Shown: piece after piece, positions 34,180 through 44,524 of the stretch
Numbering within the stretch: position 1 is the stretch's first letter
Layout: every line of letters starts with the position of its first letter
Assembly (NCBI RefSeq): GCF_002723835.1
Contig: NZ_BEWG01000057.1
Span: 125,752 to 182,341, forward strand
DNA: 56,590 nucleotides
Direction of reading: 5' to 3'
From: Mycobacterium sp. shizuoka-1
Lineage (GTDB): Bacteria > Actinomycetota > Actinomycetes > Mycobacteriales > Mycobacteriaceae
The notes under the pieces: model-generated
The model's database searches: none
Seen by the model: the letters and a program-made list of their open reading frames with translations, nothing else
What the model was told of the DNA's origin: nothing
Program-made: the position numbers and the translations under genes

Positions 34180-34205
34180 GAGTGCGAGTAAAGGACGACG
34201 AGCCG

Positions 34206-35777
34206 GTGTCTGATAACACCAAGACCGACGTGGTGCTGGTCGGCGCGGGAATCATGAGCGCGACGCTGGGGGCGCTGCTGCGGCTGGTCCAACCGGACTG
34301 GTCCATCACCTTGGTCGAACGCCTCGACGCCGCCGCCGCCGAGAGCTCCGATCCGTGGAACAACGCAGGCACCGGCCACTCCGCGCTGTGTGAGCTCAAC
34401 TACACGCCGGAGAAGGCCGACGGCACCATCGACATCGCCAAGGCCATCAACGTCAACGAGCAGTTCCAGGTCACCCGCCAGTTCTGGAGCTACGCGCACG
34501 CCAACGGCATCCTGCCCGACGTCCGCAGCTTCCTGAACCCGATCCCGCACGTCAGCTTCGTGCAGGGCGCCGAGCATGTCGACTATCTGCGGCGCCGCCG
34601 CGAGACCCTGGTGCGCAACCCGCTGTTCGCCACGATGGAGTTCATCGACGACCGCGACGAGTTCGCCCGCCGGCTGCCGCTGATGGCCAAGGGCCGGGAC
34701 TTCTCGCAACCGGTCGCGCTGAACTGGACCACCGACGGCACCGACGTCGACTTCGGATCGCTGACCCGCCAGCTGCTCGGCTACGGCACCGAGCGCGGCA
34801 TGACCACCCTGTTCGGCCACGACGTGCTCGACCTGCACAAGGAGTCCGACGGCGGCTGGACGGTCAAGATCCACAACCGGCGCACCGGCCAGAAGCGCAA
34901 GCTGTCGGCCAAGTTCGTGTTCGTCGGCGCCGGCGGCGGTGCGCTCCCGCTGCTGCAGAAGGCCGGCATCGCCGAGGCCAAGGGCTACGGCGGGTTCCCG
35001 GTCAGCGGTCAGTGGCTGCGCACCGGCAATGCCGAGCTGGCCGCCGCGCACCAGGCCAAGGTGTACGGCCTGCCGCCGCTTGGCGCTCCGCCGATGTCGG
35101 TGCCGCACCTGGACACCCGGGTGATCAACGGGCGCTCGTGGCTACTGTTCGGGCCGTTCGCCGGATGGTCGCCGAAGTTCCTCAAGGAAGGCAAGGTCAC
35201 CGACCTGCCGTTGTCGGTCAAGCCCAACAACCTGGCGTCGATGATCGGCGTCGGGCTCACCGAGATGGGGCTGCTGAAGTACCTGATTGGCCAGCTGGCC
35301 CTCAGCGAGGCCGACCGCGTGGACAACTTGCGTGAATTCGCCCCCAGCGCAGTCGATTCCGATTGGGAGCTGGATATCGCCGGCCAGCGGGTGCAGGTGA
35401 TCCGCCGCGACGCCAAGAAGCTGGGTGTGCTGGAGTTCGGCACGACGGTGCTGGCCGCGGCCGACGGCTCGATCGCCGGTCTGCTCGGTGCCTCGCCGGG
35501 CGCCTCCACCGCGGTTCCGGCGATGATCGAGGTGATGGAGCGCTGCTTCGCCGATCGCTACCAGAGCTGGCTGCCCAAGCTCAAGGAGATGGTGCCCTCG
35601 CTGGGTGTCAAGCTCTCGGAGAACCCGGAGCTGTTCGCCGAGGTGTGGGCGCACGGCACCGAGGTGCTCGGGCTGGACAGCGGTGCCGACGGCAGCCGCG
35701 CCGCACTGGCGGCCGGGGCGGACACCACGTCGCTCACCCCGGGTTCCGGTGACCCGGAGCCCGCGGGGGTGGTGTGA
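34206..35777 (+). CDS. mqo: Malate:quinone oxidoreductase
   Basis: A membrane-associated FAD enzyme oxidising malate to oxaloacetate with electron transfer to menaquinone. The 523 residues align with M. tuberculosis Mqo: [17 protein letters not shown] motif, [35 protein letters not shown], and [15 protein letters not shown] near the end. The GTG at 34206, preceded by AAAGGAC, gives the same N-terminus as that protein; the frame is open to 34182. It has a tail of about 20 residues rich in Gly/Ala/Pro that I do not recall in the M. tuberculosis protein. GTGA overlap with the acetyltransferase gene. Confidence 0.95.
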   Translation: MSDNTKTDVVLVGAGIMSATLGALLRLVQPDWSITLVERLDAAAAESSDPWNNAGTGHSALCELNYTPEKADGTIDIAKAINVNEQFQVTRQFWSYAHANGILPDVRSFLNPIPHVSFVQGAEHVDYLRRRRETLVRNPLFATMEFIDDRDEFARRLPLMAKGRDFSQPVALNWTTDGTDVDFGSLTRQLLGYGTERGMTTLFGHDVLDLHKESDGGWTVKIHNRRTGQKRKLSAKFVFVGAGGGALPLLQKAGIAEAKGYGGFPVSGQWLRTGNAELAAAHQAKVYGLPPLGAPPMSVPHLDTRVINGRSWLLFGPFAGWSPKFLKEGKVTDLPLSVKPNNLASMIGVGLTEMGLLKYLIGQLALSEADRVDNLREFAPSAVDSDWELDIAGQRVQVIRRDAKKLGVLEFGTTVLAAADGSIAGLLGASPGASTAVPAMIEVMERCFADRYQSWLPKLKEMVPSLGVKLSENPELFAEVWAHGTEVLGLDSGADGSRAALAAGADTTSLTPGSGDPEPAGVV

Positions 35778-36247
35778 CGGTCGCCCTGCGCCGCTTCTGG
35801 GCCAAGGACCTCGACGCGGCCACCCTCTATGAGCTGCTGAAGCTGCGGGTCGAGGTGTTCGTCGTCGAACAGGCCTGCCCGTATCCCGAGCTCGACGGGC
35901 GCGACCTGCTGGCCGAGACCCGCCACTTCTGGCTCGAGCAGCCCGACGGCACGGTGATCGCCACGCTTCGGCTGATGGAGGAGCACGGCGGCGGGGAGAA
36001 GGCGTTTCGCATCGGCCGGGTGTGTACCCAGCGCGCCGCCCGCGGGCAGGGCCACACCACCCGGCTGTTGCAGGCCGCGCTCGCCGACGTCGGCGTCCAC
36101 GCCTGTCGGATCAACGCCCAGACCTACCTCGCCGAGATGTACGCCCGGCACGGATTCGTCGCCGACGGAGACGAATTCGTCGAAGACGGCATCCCGCACG
36201 TTCCGATGCTGCGTCCGGCCGCGCCGTCATCGGTCGAACAGTCGTGA
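35774..36247 (+). CDS. GNAT acetyltransferase, ElaA-like (Rv2851c-like)
   Basis: A 157-residue N-acetyltransferase: [16 protein letters not shown] at the N-terminus is the ElaA signature, [24 protein letters not shown] is the acetyl-CoA loop, and [14 protein letters not shown] the last motif. Substrate unknown. It overlaps both neighbours by GTGA, so mqo, this gene and the chelatase-like gene are one transcription unit. Confidence 0.88.
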   Translation: MTVALRRFWAKDLDAATLYELLKLRVEVFVVEQACPYPELDGRDLLAETRHFWLEQPDGTVIATLRLMEEHGGGEKAFRIGRVCTQRAARGQGHTTRLLQAALADVGVHACRINAQTYLAEMYARHGFVADGDEFVEDGIPHVPMLRPAAPSSVEQS

Positions 36248-38058
36248 GCGCGCCCGCTTTCCCGTTCAGCGCGATTGTCGGCCACGACCGGCTGCGGCTG
36301 GCGCTGGTGCTGTGTGCGGTGCGCCCGGAGATCGGCGGGGTGCTGATCCGGGGTGAGAAGGGCACCGCGAAGTCGACCGCGGTGCGTGCCCTGGCCGCGA
36401 TCCTGGCCGAGGTCGATGCGGGTTCGCGACTGGTGGAGTTGCCGATCGGGGCGACCGAGGACCGCGTCGTCGGGTCGCTGGACCTGCAGAAGGTGTTGCG
36501 CGACGGTGAACACGCGTTCTCGCCGGGACTGTTGGCCCGGGCGCACGGCGGCGTGCTGTACGTCGACGAGGTCAACCTGCTGCACGACCACCTGGTCGAC
36601 ATCATGCTCGACGCCGCCGCGATGGGCCGGGTGCACATCGAACGCGACGGGATCTCGCATTCGCACGAGGCGCGGTTCGTGCTCATCGGCACCATGAATC
36701 CCGAAGAGGGAGAACTGCGCCCGCAGCTGCTTGACCGGTTCGGGCTGACCGTGGACGTGGCGGCCTCCCGCGACGTCGCGGTGCGTAGCGAGGTGATCCG
36801 TCAGCGGCTGGCCTTCGAGGCCGACCCGGCCGGGTTCGCTGCGCGGTTCGCCGAGCAGGACAGCGACCTGGCCCGCCGGATCGCCGCCGCGCGTGAGCGG
36901 GTCGCCGACGTGGTGCTGCCCGACGCCGAGCTGACCCGGATCGCGGCGCTGTGCGCGGCCTTCGACGTCGACGGGATGCGGGCCGACCTGGTGGTCGCGC
37001 GCACCGCGGTGGCGCACGCCGCCTGGCGGAGCGCGGAAACCGTTGGCCAGGAAGACATTCGGGTGGCCGCCGAGTTGGCGCTGCCGCACCGGCGCCGCCG
37101 CGACCCGTTCGACGACCCTGGCCTGGACCCCGCGCAGCTCGACGAGGCACTGGCCTCCGCCGACGCCGACCCCGACCCCGATCCGGATCCACCGGGAGGT
37201 GGCGGCCAGTCCGTCGATGGATCATCCGAAATGACTGCACCGCAGGGCAATTCGTCGTCGTCCCCGAAACCGTCGGCGCCGCCGGCGGCGACGTTTCGGA
37301 CCCGGGCGCTGACCGTGCCCGGGGTGGGGGAGGGCAACCCCGGCCGGCGCTCCCGGGCGCGCAACCGATCCGGCGCGGTGGTGACCGCCGCCGACACCCC
37401 CGAGCAGGGGCACGGGCTGCACCTGTTCGCCACGGTGCTGGGTGCCGCGGCCAACGGCCGGCGCCGACCGCAGCCCGAGGACATCCGCCGGGCGGTGCGG
37501 GTGGGCCGGGAAGGCAACCTGGTGATCTTCGTCGTCGATGCTTCCGGCTCGATGGCGGCCCGCGACCGGATGTCGGCGGTGTCCGGGGCCGCGCTCTCGC
37601 TGTTGCGCGACGCCTACCAGCGCCGCGACAAGGTCGCCGTCATCACGTTCCGTCAGGACGGCGCCCGGGTGCTGCTGCCGCCGACGGGCTCGGCGCACAT
37701 CGCCTCGCGTCGGCTCACCCGCTTCGACACCGGCGGCACCACGCCGTTGGCGCAGGGACTGTTGACCGCCCGCGACATGGTGCTGCGGGAGCGGGTGCGC
37801 GACCGGACTCGGCGCCCCCTGGTGGTGGTGCTCACCGATGGTCGGGCCACCGGCGGCCCGGACCCGTTGGGTCGCAGCCGTTCCGCGGCCCGCCGCCTGG
37901 TCGCCGAGGGTGCTGCCGCGGTGGTGGTGGACTGCGAGACGTCCTATGTCCGGCTGGGTCTGGCCGCTGATCTGGCGCAGCATCTGGACGCCCCGCTGCT
38001 GCAACTGGAGCAGTTGCGCGCAGACTATCTGGCGCAGGCCGTGCGCCGCGCCGCCTGA
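36244..38058 (+). CDS. Magnesium/cobalt chelatase ChlI-ChlD-like fusion (Rv2850c-like)
   Basis: A 604-residue fusion: N-terminal AAA+ ChlI-type domain (Walker [10 protein letters not shown] near 38-46, Walker [11 protein letters not shown], sensor [19 protein letters not shown]), an acidic Asp-Pro and Ser/Pro-rich linker (about 310-350), and a C-terminal von Willebrand A domain with MIDAS DASGSM. Such ATPase/VWA subunits drive metal insertion by a large chelatase subunit (ChlH/CobN). Mycobacteria do not make chlorophyll, and this gene heads cobO-cobB-cysG, so a cobaltochelatase partner role for CobN elsewhere is the best inference. GTG at 36244 overlaps the previous stop. Confidence 0.88.
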   Translation: MSAPAFPFSAIVGHDRLRLALVLCAVRPEIGGVLIRGEKGTAKSTAVRALAAILAEVDAGSRLVELPIGATEDRVVGSLDLQKVLRDGEHAFSPGLLARAHGGVLYVDEVNLLHDHLVDIMLDAAAMGRVHIERDGISHSHEARFVLIGTMNPEEGELRPQLLDRFGLTVDVAASRDVAVRSEVIRQRLAFEADPAGFAARFAEQDSDLARRIAAARERVADVVLPDAELTRIAALCAAFDVDGMRADLVVARTAVAHAAWRSAETVGQEDIRVAAELALPHRRRRDPFDDPGLDPAQLDEALASADADPDPDPDPPGGGGQSVDGSSEMTAPQGNSSSSPKPSAPPAATFRTRALTVPGVGEGNPGRRSRARNRSGAVVTAADTPEQGHGLHLFATVLGAAANGRRRPQPEDIRRAVRVGREGNLVIFVVDASGSMAARDRMSAVSGAALSLLRDAYQRRDKVAVITFRQDGARVLLPPTGSAHIASRRLTRFDTGGTTPLAQGLLTARDMVLRERVRDRTRRPLVVVLTDGRATGGPDPLGRSRSAARRLVAEGAAAVVVDCETSYVRLGLAADLAQHLDAPLLQLEQLRADYLAQAVRRAA

Positions 38059-38092
38059 GACACGACGCCCGAGACACGACAAGGAGCCGTCC

Positions 38093-38707
38093 ATGCCGCA
38101 GGGCCAACCGGCCGTTGTGCCCGACGACGGCCTGACCACCCGGGCCCGCCGCAACACCCCGGTGCTCGCGGTGCACACCGGGCCCGGCAAGGGCAAGTCG
38201 ACCGCCGCGTTCGGGATGGCGCTGCGGGCCTGGAACGCCGGCATGAACGTCGCGGTCTTCCAGTTCGTCAAGAGTGCCAAGTGGAAGGTCGGCGAGGAGT
38301 CGGCGTTCGCCGCGCTGGGCCGGCTGCACGATGAGCAGGGCGTCGGCGGCGCGGTGCAGTGGCACAAGATGGGCTCGGGCTGGTCCTGGAGCCGAAAGGC
38401 CGGTTCCGACGTCGACCACGCCGCGGCCGCCGCCGAGGGCTGGGCCGAGATCGCCGAGCGGCTGGCCGGTCAGCGCCACGACTTCTACGTCCTCGACGAG
38501 TTCACCTATCCGCTCAAGTGGGGCTGGATCGACACCGACGAGGTGGTCGCGACCCTGCTGGCGCGACCGGGTCACCAACATGTGGTGATCACCGGACGCG
38601 ACGCCCCCGCGCGGCTGATCGACGCCGCCGACCTGGTGACCGAGATGACGAAGGTCAAGCATCCGATGGATGCCGGCCGCAAGGGCCAGCGCGGGATCGA
38701 ATGGTGA
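38093..38707 (+). CDS. cobO: Cob(I)yrinic acid a,c-diamide adenosyltransferase
   Basis: Transfers the 5-prime-deoxyadenosyl group of ATP to Co(I) corrinoid. The 204 residues hold the P-loop HTGPGKGKSTAAFG, VFQFVKSAKWKVGEE, and VLDEFTYPLKWGWI typical of CobO/BtuR. The ATG at 38093 is preceded by AAGGAG. It lies 34 nt behind the chelatase-like gene and overlaps cobB by 7 nt (or 4 if cobB begins at its GTG). Confidence 0.95.
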   Translation: MPQGQPAVVPDDGLTTRARRNTPVLAVHTGPGKGKSTAAFGMALRAWNAGMNVAVFQFVKSAKWKVGEESAFAALGRLHDEQGVGGAVQWHKMGSGWSWSRKAGSDVDHAAAAAEGWAEIAERLAGQRHDFYVLDEFTYPLKWGWIDTDEVVATLLARPGHQHVVITGRDAPARLIDAADLVTEMTKVKHPMDAGRKGQRGIEW

Positions 38708-40080
38708 GTGCCGTCCCCGCCGTCGTGATCGGCGCCCCCGCATCCGGAAGTGGAAAGACCACGGTGGCAACGGGTTTGATCGGCGCGCTGCGAGCGGCCG
38801 GGCATCGGGTCGCACCGTTCAAGGTGGGCCCGGACTTTATCGACCCCGGTTACCATGCACTGGCGGCCGGCCGGCCCGGCCGCAACCTCGACCCGGTCCT
38901 GGTCGGCGAGGAACTGATCGGACCGCTCTACCGGCACGGCAGCGCCGCCGCCGACATCGCCGTGATCGAAGGGGTGATGGGGCTTTTCGACGGCCGCATC
39001 GACGAGCACCTGGTCACTCCGGCCCGCGGGTCCACCGCGCACGTCGCCGAACTGCTCGGCGTCCCGGTGCTGCTGGTGGTCGATGCGCGCGGTCAAAGTC
39101 ACAGCATCGCCGCTGTGCTGCAGGGATTTTCGACATTTCACCCGGGGGTGCACGTGGCCGGGGTGATTCTCAACCGGGTCGGCACTTCCCGCCACGAGCA
39201 GGTGCTGCGCCAAGCCTGCGAGGCCGCCGGCGTGCCGGTGCTCGGCGCGATCCCGCGCCATGACGAGTTGGCGGTGCCCTCGCGGCACCTGGGCCTGGTG
39301 ACCGCCGTCGAACACGGCGACCAGGCGCACGCCGCGGTCGCGGCGATGACCGCGCTGGTCGCCCGCCACGTCGACCTGGCGGCCGTCGTCGCACTGGGTG
39401 CCGCGCGGGTGAGCGCCGCGGCGTGGTCGCCGCACGACGTGGTCGGCCCGCCCGCCGACGGGCGGCCCGTGGTGGCGGTGGCCGCCGGCAAGGCGTTCAG
39501 CTTCGGCTATGCCGAGCACCCCGAGCTGTTGGGTGCCGCCGGCGCCGACGTCGTCGAGTTCGATCCGCTGACCCAGACGCTTCCCGCCGGGACCGCCGCG
39601 CTGGTGCTGCCGGGCGGTTTCCCCGAGCAGCATCTGGCCGATCTGTCGGCCAACACCGCACTGCGCACCCAGATCCGCGACCTGGCCCGCAGTGCTCCCG
39701 TGCAGGCCGAATGCGGCGGACTGGCCTATCTGATGGACGACCTGGACGGCCATCCGATGTGCGGGGTGCTGCCCGGCTCGGCCCGGTTCACGCCGCGGCT
39801 CACCCTGGGTTACCGCCAGGCGGTGGCGCTGTCCGACTCGTCGCTGTACGCCGCGGGGGAGCGCGCTGTCGGCCACGAATTCCACCGCACCACAGCTGAT
39901 TTCATCGGTGACGTGGCACCAGCGTGGGCGTTCCGGGAACGAGACGGCCACCCGGCGACCGATGGTGCGGTCTGCGCCGGGGTGCACGCGTCGTATCTGC
40001 ACACCCATCCCGCGGCCCAGCCACGCTCGCTCGCGCGGTTTGTCACTCGCGCCGCCTCATTCACTAGGCTCGGCGGGTGA
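38701..40080 (+). CDS. cobB: Cobyrinic acid a,c-diamide synthase
   Basis: Amidates the a and c carboxylates of (hydrogeno)cobyrinic acid with glutamine and ATP. The 459 residues include the N-terminal APASGSGKTTVATG nucleotide site, KVGPDFIDPGYH, and a C-terminal glutaminase domain with AECGGLAYL (Cys) and GVHASYLHTHPAA. ATG at 38701 is chosen; GTG at 38704 (GTGA coupling with the cobO stop) is equally possible. The stop overlaps cysG. Confidence 0.95.
   Translation: MVSAVPAVVIGAPASGSGKTTVATGLIGALRAAGHRVAPFKVGPDFIDPGYHALAAGRPGRNLDPVLVGEELIGPLYRHGSAAADIAVIEGVMGLFDGRIDEHLVTPARGSTAHVAELLGVPVLLVVDARGQSHSIAAVLQGFSTFHPGVHVAGVILNRVGTSRHEQVLRQACEAAGVPVLGAIPRHDELAVPSRHLGLVTAVEHGDQAHAAVAAMTALVARHVDLAAVVALGAARVSAAAWSPHDVVGPPADGRPVVAVAAGKAFSFGYAEHPELLGAAGADVVEFDPLTQTLPAGTAALVLPGGFPEQHLADLSANTALRTQIRDLARSAPVQAECGGLAYLMDDLDGHPMCGVLPGSARFTPRLTLGYRQAVALSDSSLYAAGERAVGHEFHRTTADFIGDVAPAWAFRERDGHPATDGAVCAGVHASYLHTHPAAQPRSLARFVTRAASFTRLGG
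40065..40070 (+). promoter_or_regulatory. -10 box inside cobB end, leaderless promoter of cysG
   Basis: TAGGCT in the last codons of cobB, 6 nt before the GTG of cysG; may provide cysG transcription independent of the cob operon. Confidence 0.4.
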
Positions 40081-41309
40081 CCGAGAACGCCTACCTCGTC
40101 GGCTTACGTCTGGCAGGCAAGAAGGTCGTCGTGATCGGCGGCGGCACCGTGGCGCAACGACGCCTCCCGTTGCTGATCGGCAGTGACGCCGACGTGCACG
40201 TGATCACCCGGGCCGCGACGCCGGCGGTGGAGGTGCTGGCCACCCAGAAGCCCGGCATCACGCTGGCGCTGCGCGACTACCGCGACGGCGACCTCGAGGG
40301 CGCCTGGTATGCGATCGCGGCCACCGACGATCCCGCCGTGAACGCCGCCATCGTCGCCGAGGCCGACCGTCGGCAGATCTTCTGTGTCAGGGCCGACATC
40401 GCCAGGGAGGGCAGCGCGGTCACGCCGGCGTCGTTCGGCCACGACGGGCTGGTGGTGGGGGTGCTTGCCGGTGGCGAGCATCGCCGCTCGGCGACGATCC
40501 GCTCGGCCATCCACGAGGCATTTCAGCAGGGATTGATTGCGCTGGACAGCCCCGAGCGGCCCGGCGACGTGGTACCCGGCAGCGTGGCACTGGTCGGTGG
40601 CGGGCCCGGCGACCCCGAGCTGATCACCGTGCGCGGGCGCCGGCTGCTGGCCCGCGCCGACGTCGTGGTCGCCGACCGGCTGGCGCCGCCCGAGCTGCTG
40701 GCCGAACTCGGGCCGCACGTCGAGGTCATCGATGCCGCCAAGATCCCGTACGGGCGGGCGATGGCCCAGGAGGCGATCAACAACGTCCTGATCGACCGGG
40801 CCCGCGCGGGGCACTTCGTGGTGCGGCTCAAAGGCGGCGACCCGTTCGTGTTCGCCCGTGGTTATGAGGAAGTCCTCGCCTGCGCCGAAGCCGGGATCCC
40901 CGTCACAGTCGTGCCGGGTGTGACCAGTGCCATATCGGTGCCGGCCATTGCTGGAGTTCCGGTCACCCACCGCGCGGTGAATCACGAATTCGTGGTGGTC
41001 AGCGGCCATTTGGCACCACAGCATCCGGAATCGTTAGTGAATTGGAATGCGCTGGCGCAATTGTCGGGAACGATAGTTTTGCTGATGGCGGTCGAACGCA
41101 TCGAATTGTTTGCCGAGGCATTGATCGCGGGCGGCCGACCTGCACAGACGCCGGTTCTCGTGGTGCAGCACGGCACCACCGCCGCCGAACGGACGGTGCG
41201 AACCACATTGCAGGAAGCGGCGCAACGCATTCGCGCCGAGGACATCAGACCGCCGGCGATCATCGTGATCGGCCCTGTTGCGGGCCTTCCAGCGACTTTC
41301 GGCCTTTAA
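40077..41309 (+). CDS. cysG: Fused precorrin-2 dehydrogenase and uroporphyrinogen-III C-methyltransferase
   Basis: A 410-residue two-domain protein. Residues 1 to about 165 are a SirC-like NAD-binding precorrin-2 dehydrogenase (VVVIGGGTVAQRR); about 170-410 is the SAM-dependent uroporphyrinogen-III methyltransferase with VGGGPGDPELITVRG, RLKGGDPFVFARG and VPGVTSAISVPA. It makes precorrin-2 for cobalamin and may feed siroheme. The segment coded at about 41030-41140 is noticeably richer in A/T than its surroundings. GTG at 40077 overlaps cobB. Confidence 0.93.
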   Translation: MTENAYLVGLRLAGKKVVVIGGGTVAQRRLPLLIGSDADVHVITRAATPAVEVLATQKPGITLALRDYRDGDLEGAWYAIAATDDPAVNAAIVAEADRRQIFCVRADIAREGSAVTPASFGHDGLVVGVLAGGEHRRSATIRSAIHEAFQQGLIALDSPERPGDVVPGSVALVGGGPGDPELITVRGRRLLARADVVVADRLAPPELLAELGPHVEVIDAAKIPYGRAMAQEAINNVLIDRARAGHFVVRLKGGDPFVFARGYEEVLACAEAGIPVTVVPGVTSAISVPAIAGVPVTHRAVNHEFVVVSGHLAPQHPESLVNWNALAQLSGTIVLLMAVERIELFAEALIAGGRPAQTPVLVVQHGTTAAERTVRTTLQEAAQRIRAEDIRPPAIIVIGPVAGLPATFGL

Positions 41310-41328
41310 CATCTTCTTAAGATTACTG

Positions 41329-41334
41329 TAGGGT
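41329..41334 (+). promoter_or_regulatory. -10 box, leaderless promoter of efpA
   Basis: TAGGGT, then 8 nt, then ATG at 41343. The same box and spacing recur before the second efpA-like gene. ATCTT-CTT-AAGAT just upstream is a short dyad. Confidence 0.5.
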
Positions 41335-41342
41335 AGCTCGGT

Positions 41343-42929
41343 ATGACGGCCCTCAACGATGCTGAGCGAGCGAGCGATCGCGCCGCCAACAGTTCGAAGC
41401 GAGCTGTCCCGATGCGCCTTGAGTCGACGACTGACCAGAAGGCGCTGGCGCGGACGAGTTACTACCCGGCCTGGCTGCCGTCGCGGCGGTTCCTGGCCGC
41501 GGTGACCGCGATCGGCGGCATGCAGTTGCTGGCCACCATGGACAGCACTGTCGCGATCGTGGCCCTGCCCAAGATCCAGGACGAGCTGAGCCTGTCCGAC
41601 GCGGGTCGCAGCTGGGTGATCACCGCCTACGTGCTGACCTTCGGCGGCCTGATGCTGCTCGGCGGCCGCCTCGGCGACACCATCGGCCGCAAGCGCACCT
41701 TCATCGCCGGCGTCGCGCTGTTCACCATCGCCTCGGTGCTGTGCGGTATCGCCTGGGACGAAGCCACTTTGGTGATCGCTCGGCTGCTGCAGGGTGTGGG
41801 TGCGGCGATCGCCTCACCCACCGGCCTGGCCCTGGTGGCCACCACCTTCCCCAAGGGCCCAGCACGCAATGCCGCGACCGCGGTGTTCGCCGCCATGACC
41901 GGCATCGGCTCGGTGATGGGCCTGGTGGTCGGCGGCGCCCTGGTCGAGGTGTCGTGGCGGTTCGCATTCCTGGTCAACGTGCCGATCGGCCTGCTGATGA
42001 TCTACCTGGCCCGCAACACCCTGCGGGAAACCCAGCGCGAGCGGATGAAGATGGATGCGGCCGGCGCCCTGCTGGCCACCGTCGGCTGTACCGCCGCGGT
42101 GTTCGGCTTCGCCCAGGCCCCCGAGAACGGCTGGTCCTCGCCGGTGACGTTCGCGGCGGCCGCCGCGGCCGCGGTGGCCTTCGTCGCGTTCGTCTTCGTC
42201 GAGCGCCGCGCCGTCAACCCCGTCGTGCCGTTCAGCCTGTTCCGCGACCGCAACCGGCTGGCCACCTTCGCCGCGGTCTTCCTCGCCGGCGGCGTGATGT
42301 TCACGCTGACCGTGCTGATCGGCCTGTATGTGCAGGACATCATGGGCTACAGCGCGCTGCGCGCCGGGATCGGCTTCATCCCGTTCGTGATCGCGCTCGG
42401 CATCGGCCTGGGACTGTCCTCGCAGCTGGTGTCGTACTTCCCGCCGCGGATCCTGGTCATCGCCGGCGGTGTGCTGGTGCTGGGCGCCATGCTCTACGGC
42501 TCCACCCTCAACGGCGGTATCCCGTATTTCCCGAACCTGGTCCTGCCGATCACCATCGGCGGTCTCGGCATCGGCATGATCGTCGTGCCGCTGACCGTCT
42601 CGGCGATCGCCGGGGTCGGCTTCGACCAGATCGGGCCGGTGTCGGCGATCGCGCTGATGCTGCAGAACCTCGGCGGTCCCGTGGTGCTGGCCATCATCCA
42701 GGCCGTGATCACCTCCCGCACGCTCTACCTCGGCGGCACCACCGGGCCGGTGAAGAAGATGAACGAGGCGCAGTTGCACGCCCTGGACCAGGGCTACACC
42801 TACGGCCTGCTGTGGGTCGCCGCGGTGGCGGTGATCGTGGGCGTGGTGGCGCTGTTCATCGGCTACACCGCCCAGCAGGTCGCCCACGCCCAGGAAGTCA
42901 AGGAAGCGATCGACGCCGGCGAGCTCTGA
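41343..42929 (+). CDS. efpA: EfpA-family MFS efflux pump
   Basis: A 528-residue drug:H+ antiporter of the 14-span (DHA2/QacA) class. It matches M. tuberculosis EfpA (530 residues) throughout: ATMDSTVAIVALPKIQ, motif A GGRLGDTIGRKRTF, antiporter motif C-like GSVMGLVVGGAL, and the C-terminus VKEAIDAGEL. The extra N-terminal 40 residues before the first span are polar, as in EfpA. Exports drugs or, as proposed recently, lipids. Transcribed from its own leaderless-type promoter. Confidence 0.95.
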   Translation: MTALNDAERASDRAANSSKRAVPMRLESTTDQKALARTSYYPAWLPSRRFLAAVTAIGGMQLLATMDSTVAIVALPKIQDELSLSDAGRSWVITAYVLTFGGLMLLGGRLGDTIGRKRTFIAGVALFTIASVLCGIAWDEATLVIARLLQGVGAAIASPTGLALVATTFPKGPARNAATAVFAAMTGIGSVMGLVVGGALVEVSWRFAFLVNVPIGLLMIYLARNTLRETQRERMKMDAAGALLATVGCTAAVFGFAQAPENGWSSPVTFAAAAAAAVAFVAFVFVERRAVNPVVPFSLFRDRNRLATFAAVFLAGGVMFTLTVLIGLYVQDIMGYSALRAGIGFIPFVIALGIGLGLSSQLVSYFPPRILVIAGGVLVLGAMLYGSTLNGGIPYFPNLVLPITIGGLGIGMIVVPLTVSAIAGVGFDQIGPVSAIALMLQNLGGPVVLAIIQAVITSRTLYLGGTTGPVKKMNEAQLHALDQGYTYGLLWVAAVAVIVGVVALFIGYTAQQVAHAQEVKEAIDAGEL

Positions 42930-43012
42930 ACTCGAGTCGGGCTCTAGTCTCGATCCGGTTTCGGCCCGGTTTCGCACGCTGCGCGCCTGAAAGCGCGGCC
43001 CATTCGTGGCGG

Positions 43013-43018
43013 TAGGGT
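43013..43018 (+). promoter_or_regulatory. -10 box, leaderless promoter of second efpA-like gene
   Basis: TAGGGT, 8 nt, ATG at 43027; matches the efpA promoter in box, spacing and the GTAGGGTnGCT core. Confidence 0.5.
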
Positions 43019-43026
43019 TGCTACCC

Positions 43027-44520
43027 ATGTCTGGCGTGAGCGGTCCCGCACCGGCCACCAGACCCCTTGCCTCCCGCGTGCTGGGGGTCGCGATCGTCGC
43101 GATCACCGGCATGCAGTTGATGTCCACGCTGGACGGCACCATCGTGATCGTCGCGCTGCCGCGGATGCAGGCCGAGCTCGGCCTGTCCGATGCCGCCAAG
43201 AGCTGGGTGATCACCGCCTACGTGCTGACCTTCGGCGGGCTGTTGCTGCTCGGCGGCCGCGTCGGCGACGCCGTGGGCCACAAGCGGGCGTTCATCTCCG
43301 GCGTCGGCGTGTTCACCATCGCTTCGCTGGCCTGTGGGCTGGCCAACGACCAGTGGACGCTGATCGTGGCCCGCGCGGTCCAGGGGGTGGGTGCGGCGGT
43401 GGCCGCGCCGACCGGCCTGGCGCTGATCGCCACCACCTACGCCGTCGGGCATGCCCGCAATCAGGCGCTCGCCGTCTCGGCCGCCATGCAGGGCCTCGGC
43501 TCGGTGCTGGGCCTGGTGCTGGGCGGCGCGCTGACCGGGTTGTCATGGCGGCTGGCGTTCCTGGTGAACGTGCCGATCGGGATCTTCATCATCGTCGTGG
43601 CACTCGTCCGGCTCGAGGAAACCCGGCACGAACGCCTCAAACTCGACGTCACCGGCGCGCTGCTCGCCACGCTCGCGTGCACCTGCGCGGTGCTGGTCTT
43701 CACCCAGGGTCCGCCGCGCGGCTGGATCGACCCGTGGGTGATCGGCGCGGGGGTGGCCGCGGTCGGCTTCTTCGTCGCCTTCCTGATCGTCGAGCGCAGC
43801 GCCGACAACCCGCTGGTGCCGTTCTCGGTGTTCGACAGCCGCAGCCGGGTGGCCTCCTTCGCGGCGTACTTCATGGCCGGCGGCGTGATGCTGACCCTGA
43901 GCGTGATGATCGGCCTGCTCGTCCAGGATGTGCTCGGCTACTCGCCGCTGCGCGCCGGGATCTGCTTCATGCCGTTCGCGGCCGCGTTCGTGGTGGGCAA
44001 CGTCGCGGCCACCCGGCTGGCGCTGCGCGTGCCGCCGCGCTGGCTGATCCTCGGCGGCGGACTGCTGGTGCTGGCCGCGATGCTGTACGGCTCGACACTG
44101 AACCGGTCCATCCCGTATTTCCCGGACCTGTTCGTCCCGATCGTCGTCGGGGGTCTGGGCATCGGGCTGATCTCGGTGATCCTGCCGCTGTGCACGCTGG
44201 CCAATGTCGGCCCGCGGGAGATCGGTCCGGTCTCGTCGATCACGCTGATGGTGTTCAACCTCGGCGGGCCGCTGGTCCTGGTGATCGTGCAAGCGGTGCA
44301 GACCTCGCGCACGCTCTACCTGGGCGGTACCACCGGGCCGGTGAAGTACATGACCCCGGCCCAGCTCGACGCGCTCGGGTACGGCTACACCTATTCACTG
44401 CTCTGGGTGGCGGGCATCGCGCTGCTCGTCGGGGTGGCCGCGCTGGGCATCGGATTCTCGACCAAGGACATCGCCGCCGCCCAGCACACCCGCGAAGCCG
44501 TCGAGGCCGGCGAGCTCTGA
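43027..44520 (+). CDS. Second EfpA-like MFS efflux pump (tandem paralog)
   Basis: A 497-residue 14-span MFS exporter, clearly a duplicate of the gene before it: both have SWVITAYVLTFGG, the pattern SRTLYLGGTTGPVK, PYFP in the same loop and C-termini EAIDAGEL/EAVEAGEL. It lacks the polar N-terminal extension of EfpA. Motif A reads GGRVGDAVGHKRAF, with His for the usual Arg. M. tuberculosis has one efpA here as I recall, so the second copy is an accessory. Confidence 0.92.
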   Translation: MSGVSGPAPATRPLASRVLGVAIVAITGMQLMSTLDGTIVIVALPRMQAELGLSDAAKSWVITAYVLTFGGLLLLGGRVGDAVGHKRAFISGVGVFTIASLACGLANDQWTLIVARAVQGVGAAVAAPTGLALIATTYAVGHARNQALAVSAAMQGLGSVLGLVLGGALTGLSWRLAFLVNVPIGIFIIVVALVRLEETRHERLKLDVTGALLATLACTCAVLVFTQGPPRGWIDPWVIGAGVAAVGFFVAFLIVERSADNPLVPFSVFDSRSRVASFAAYFMAGGVMLTLSVMIGLLVQDVLGYSPLRAGICFMPFAAAFVVGNVAATRLALRVPPRWLILGGGLLVLAAMLYGSTLNRSIPYFPDLFVPIVVGGLGIGLISVILPLCTLANVGPREIGPVSSITLMVFNLGGPLVLVIVQAVQTSRTLYLGGTTGPVKYMTPAQLDALGYGYTYSLLWVAGIALLVGVAALGIGFSTKDIAAAQHTREAVEAGEL

Positions 44521-44524
44521 GCCG

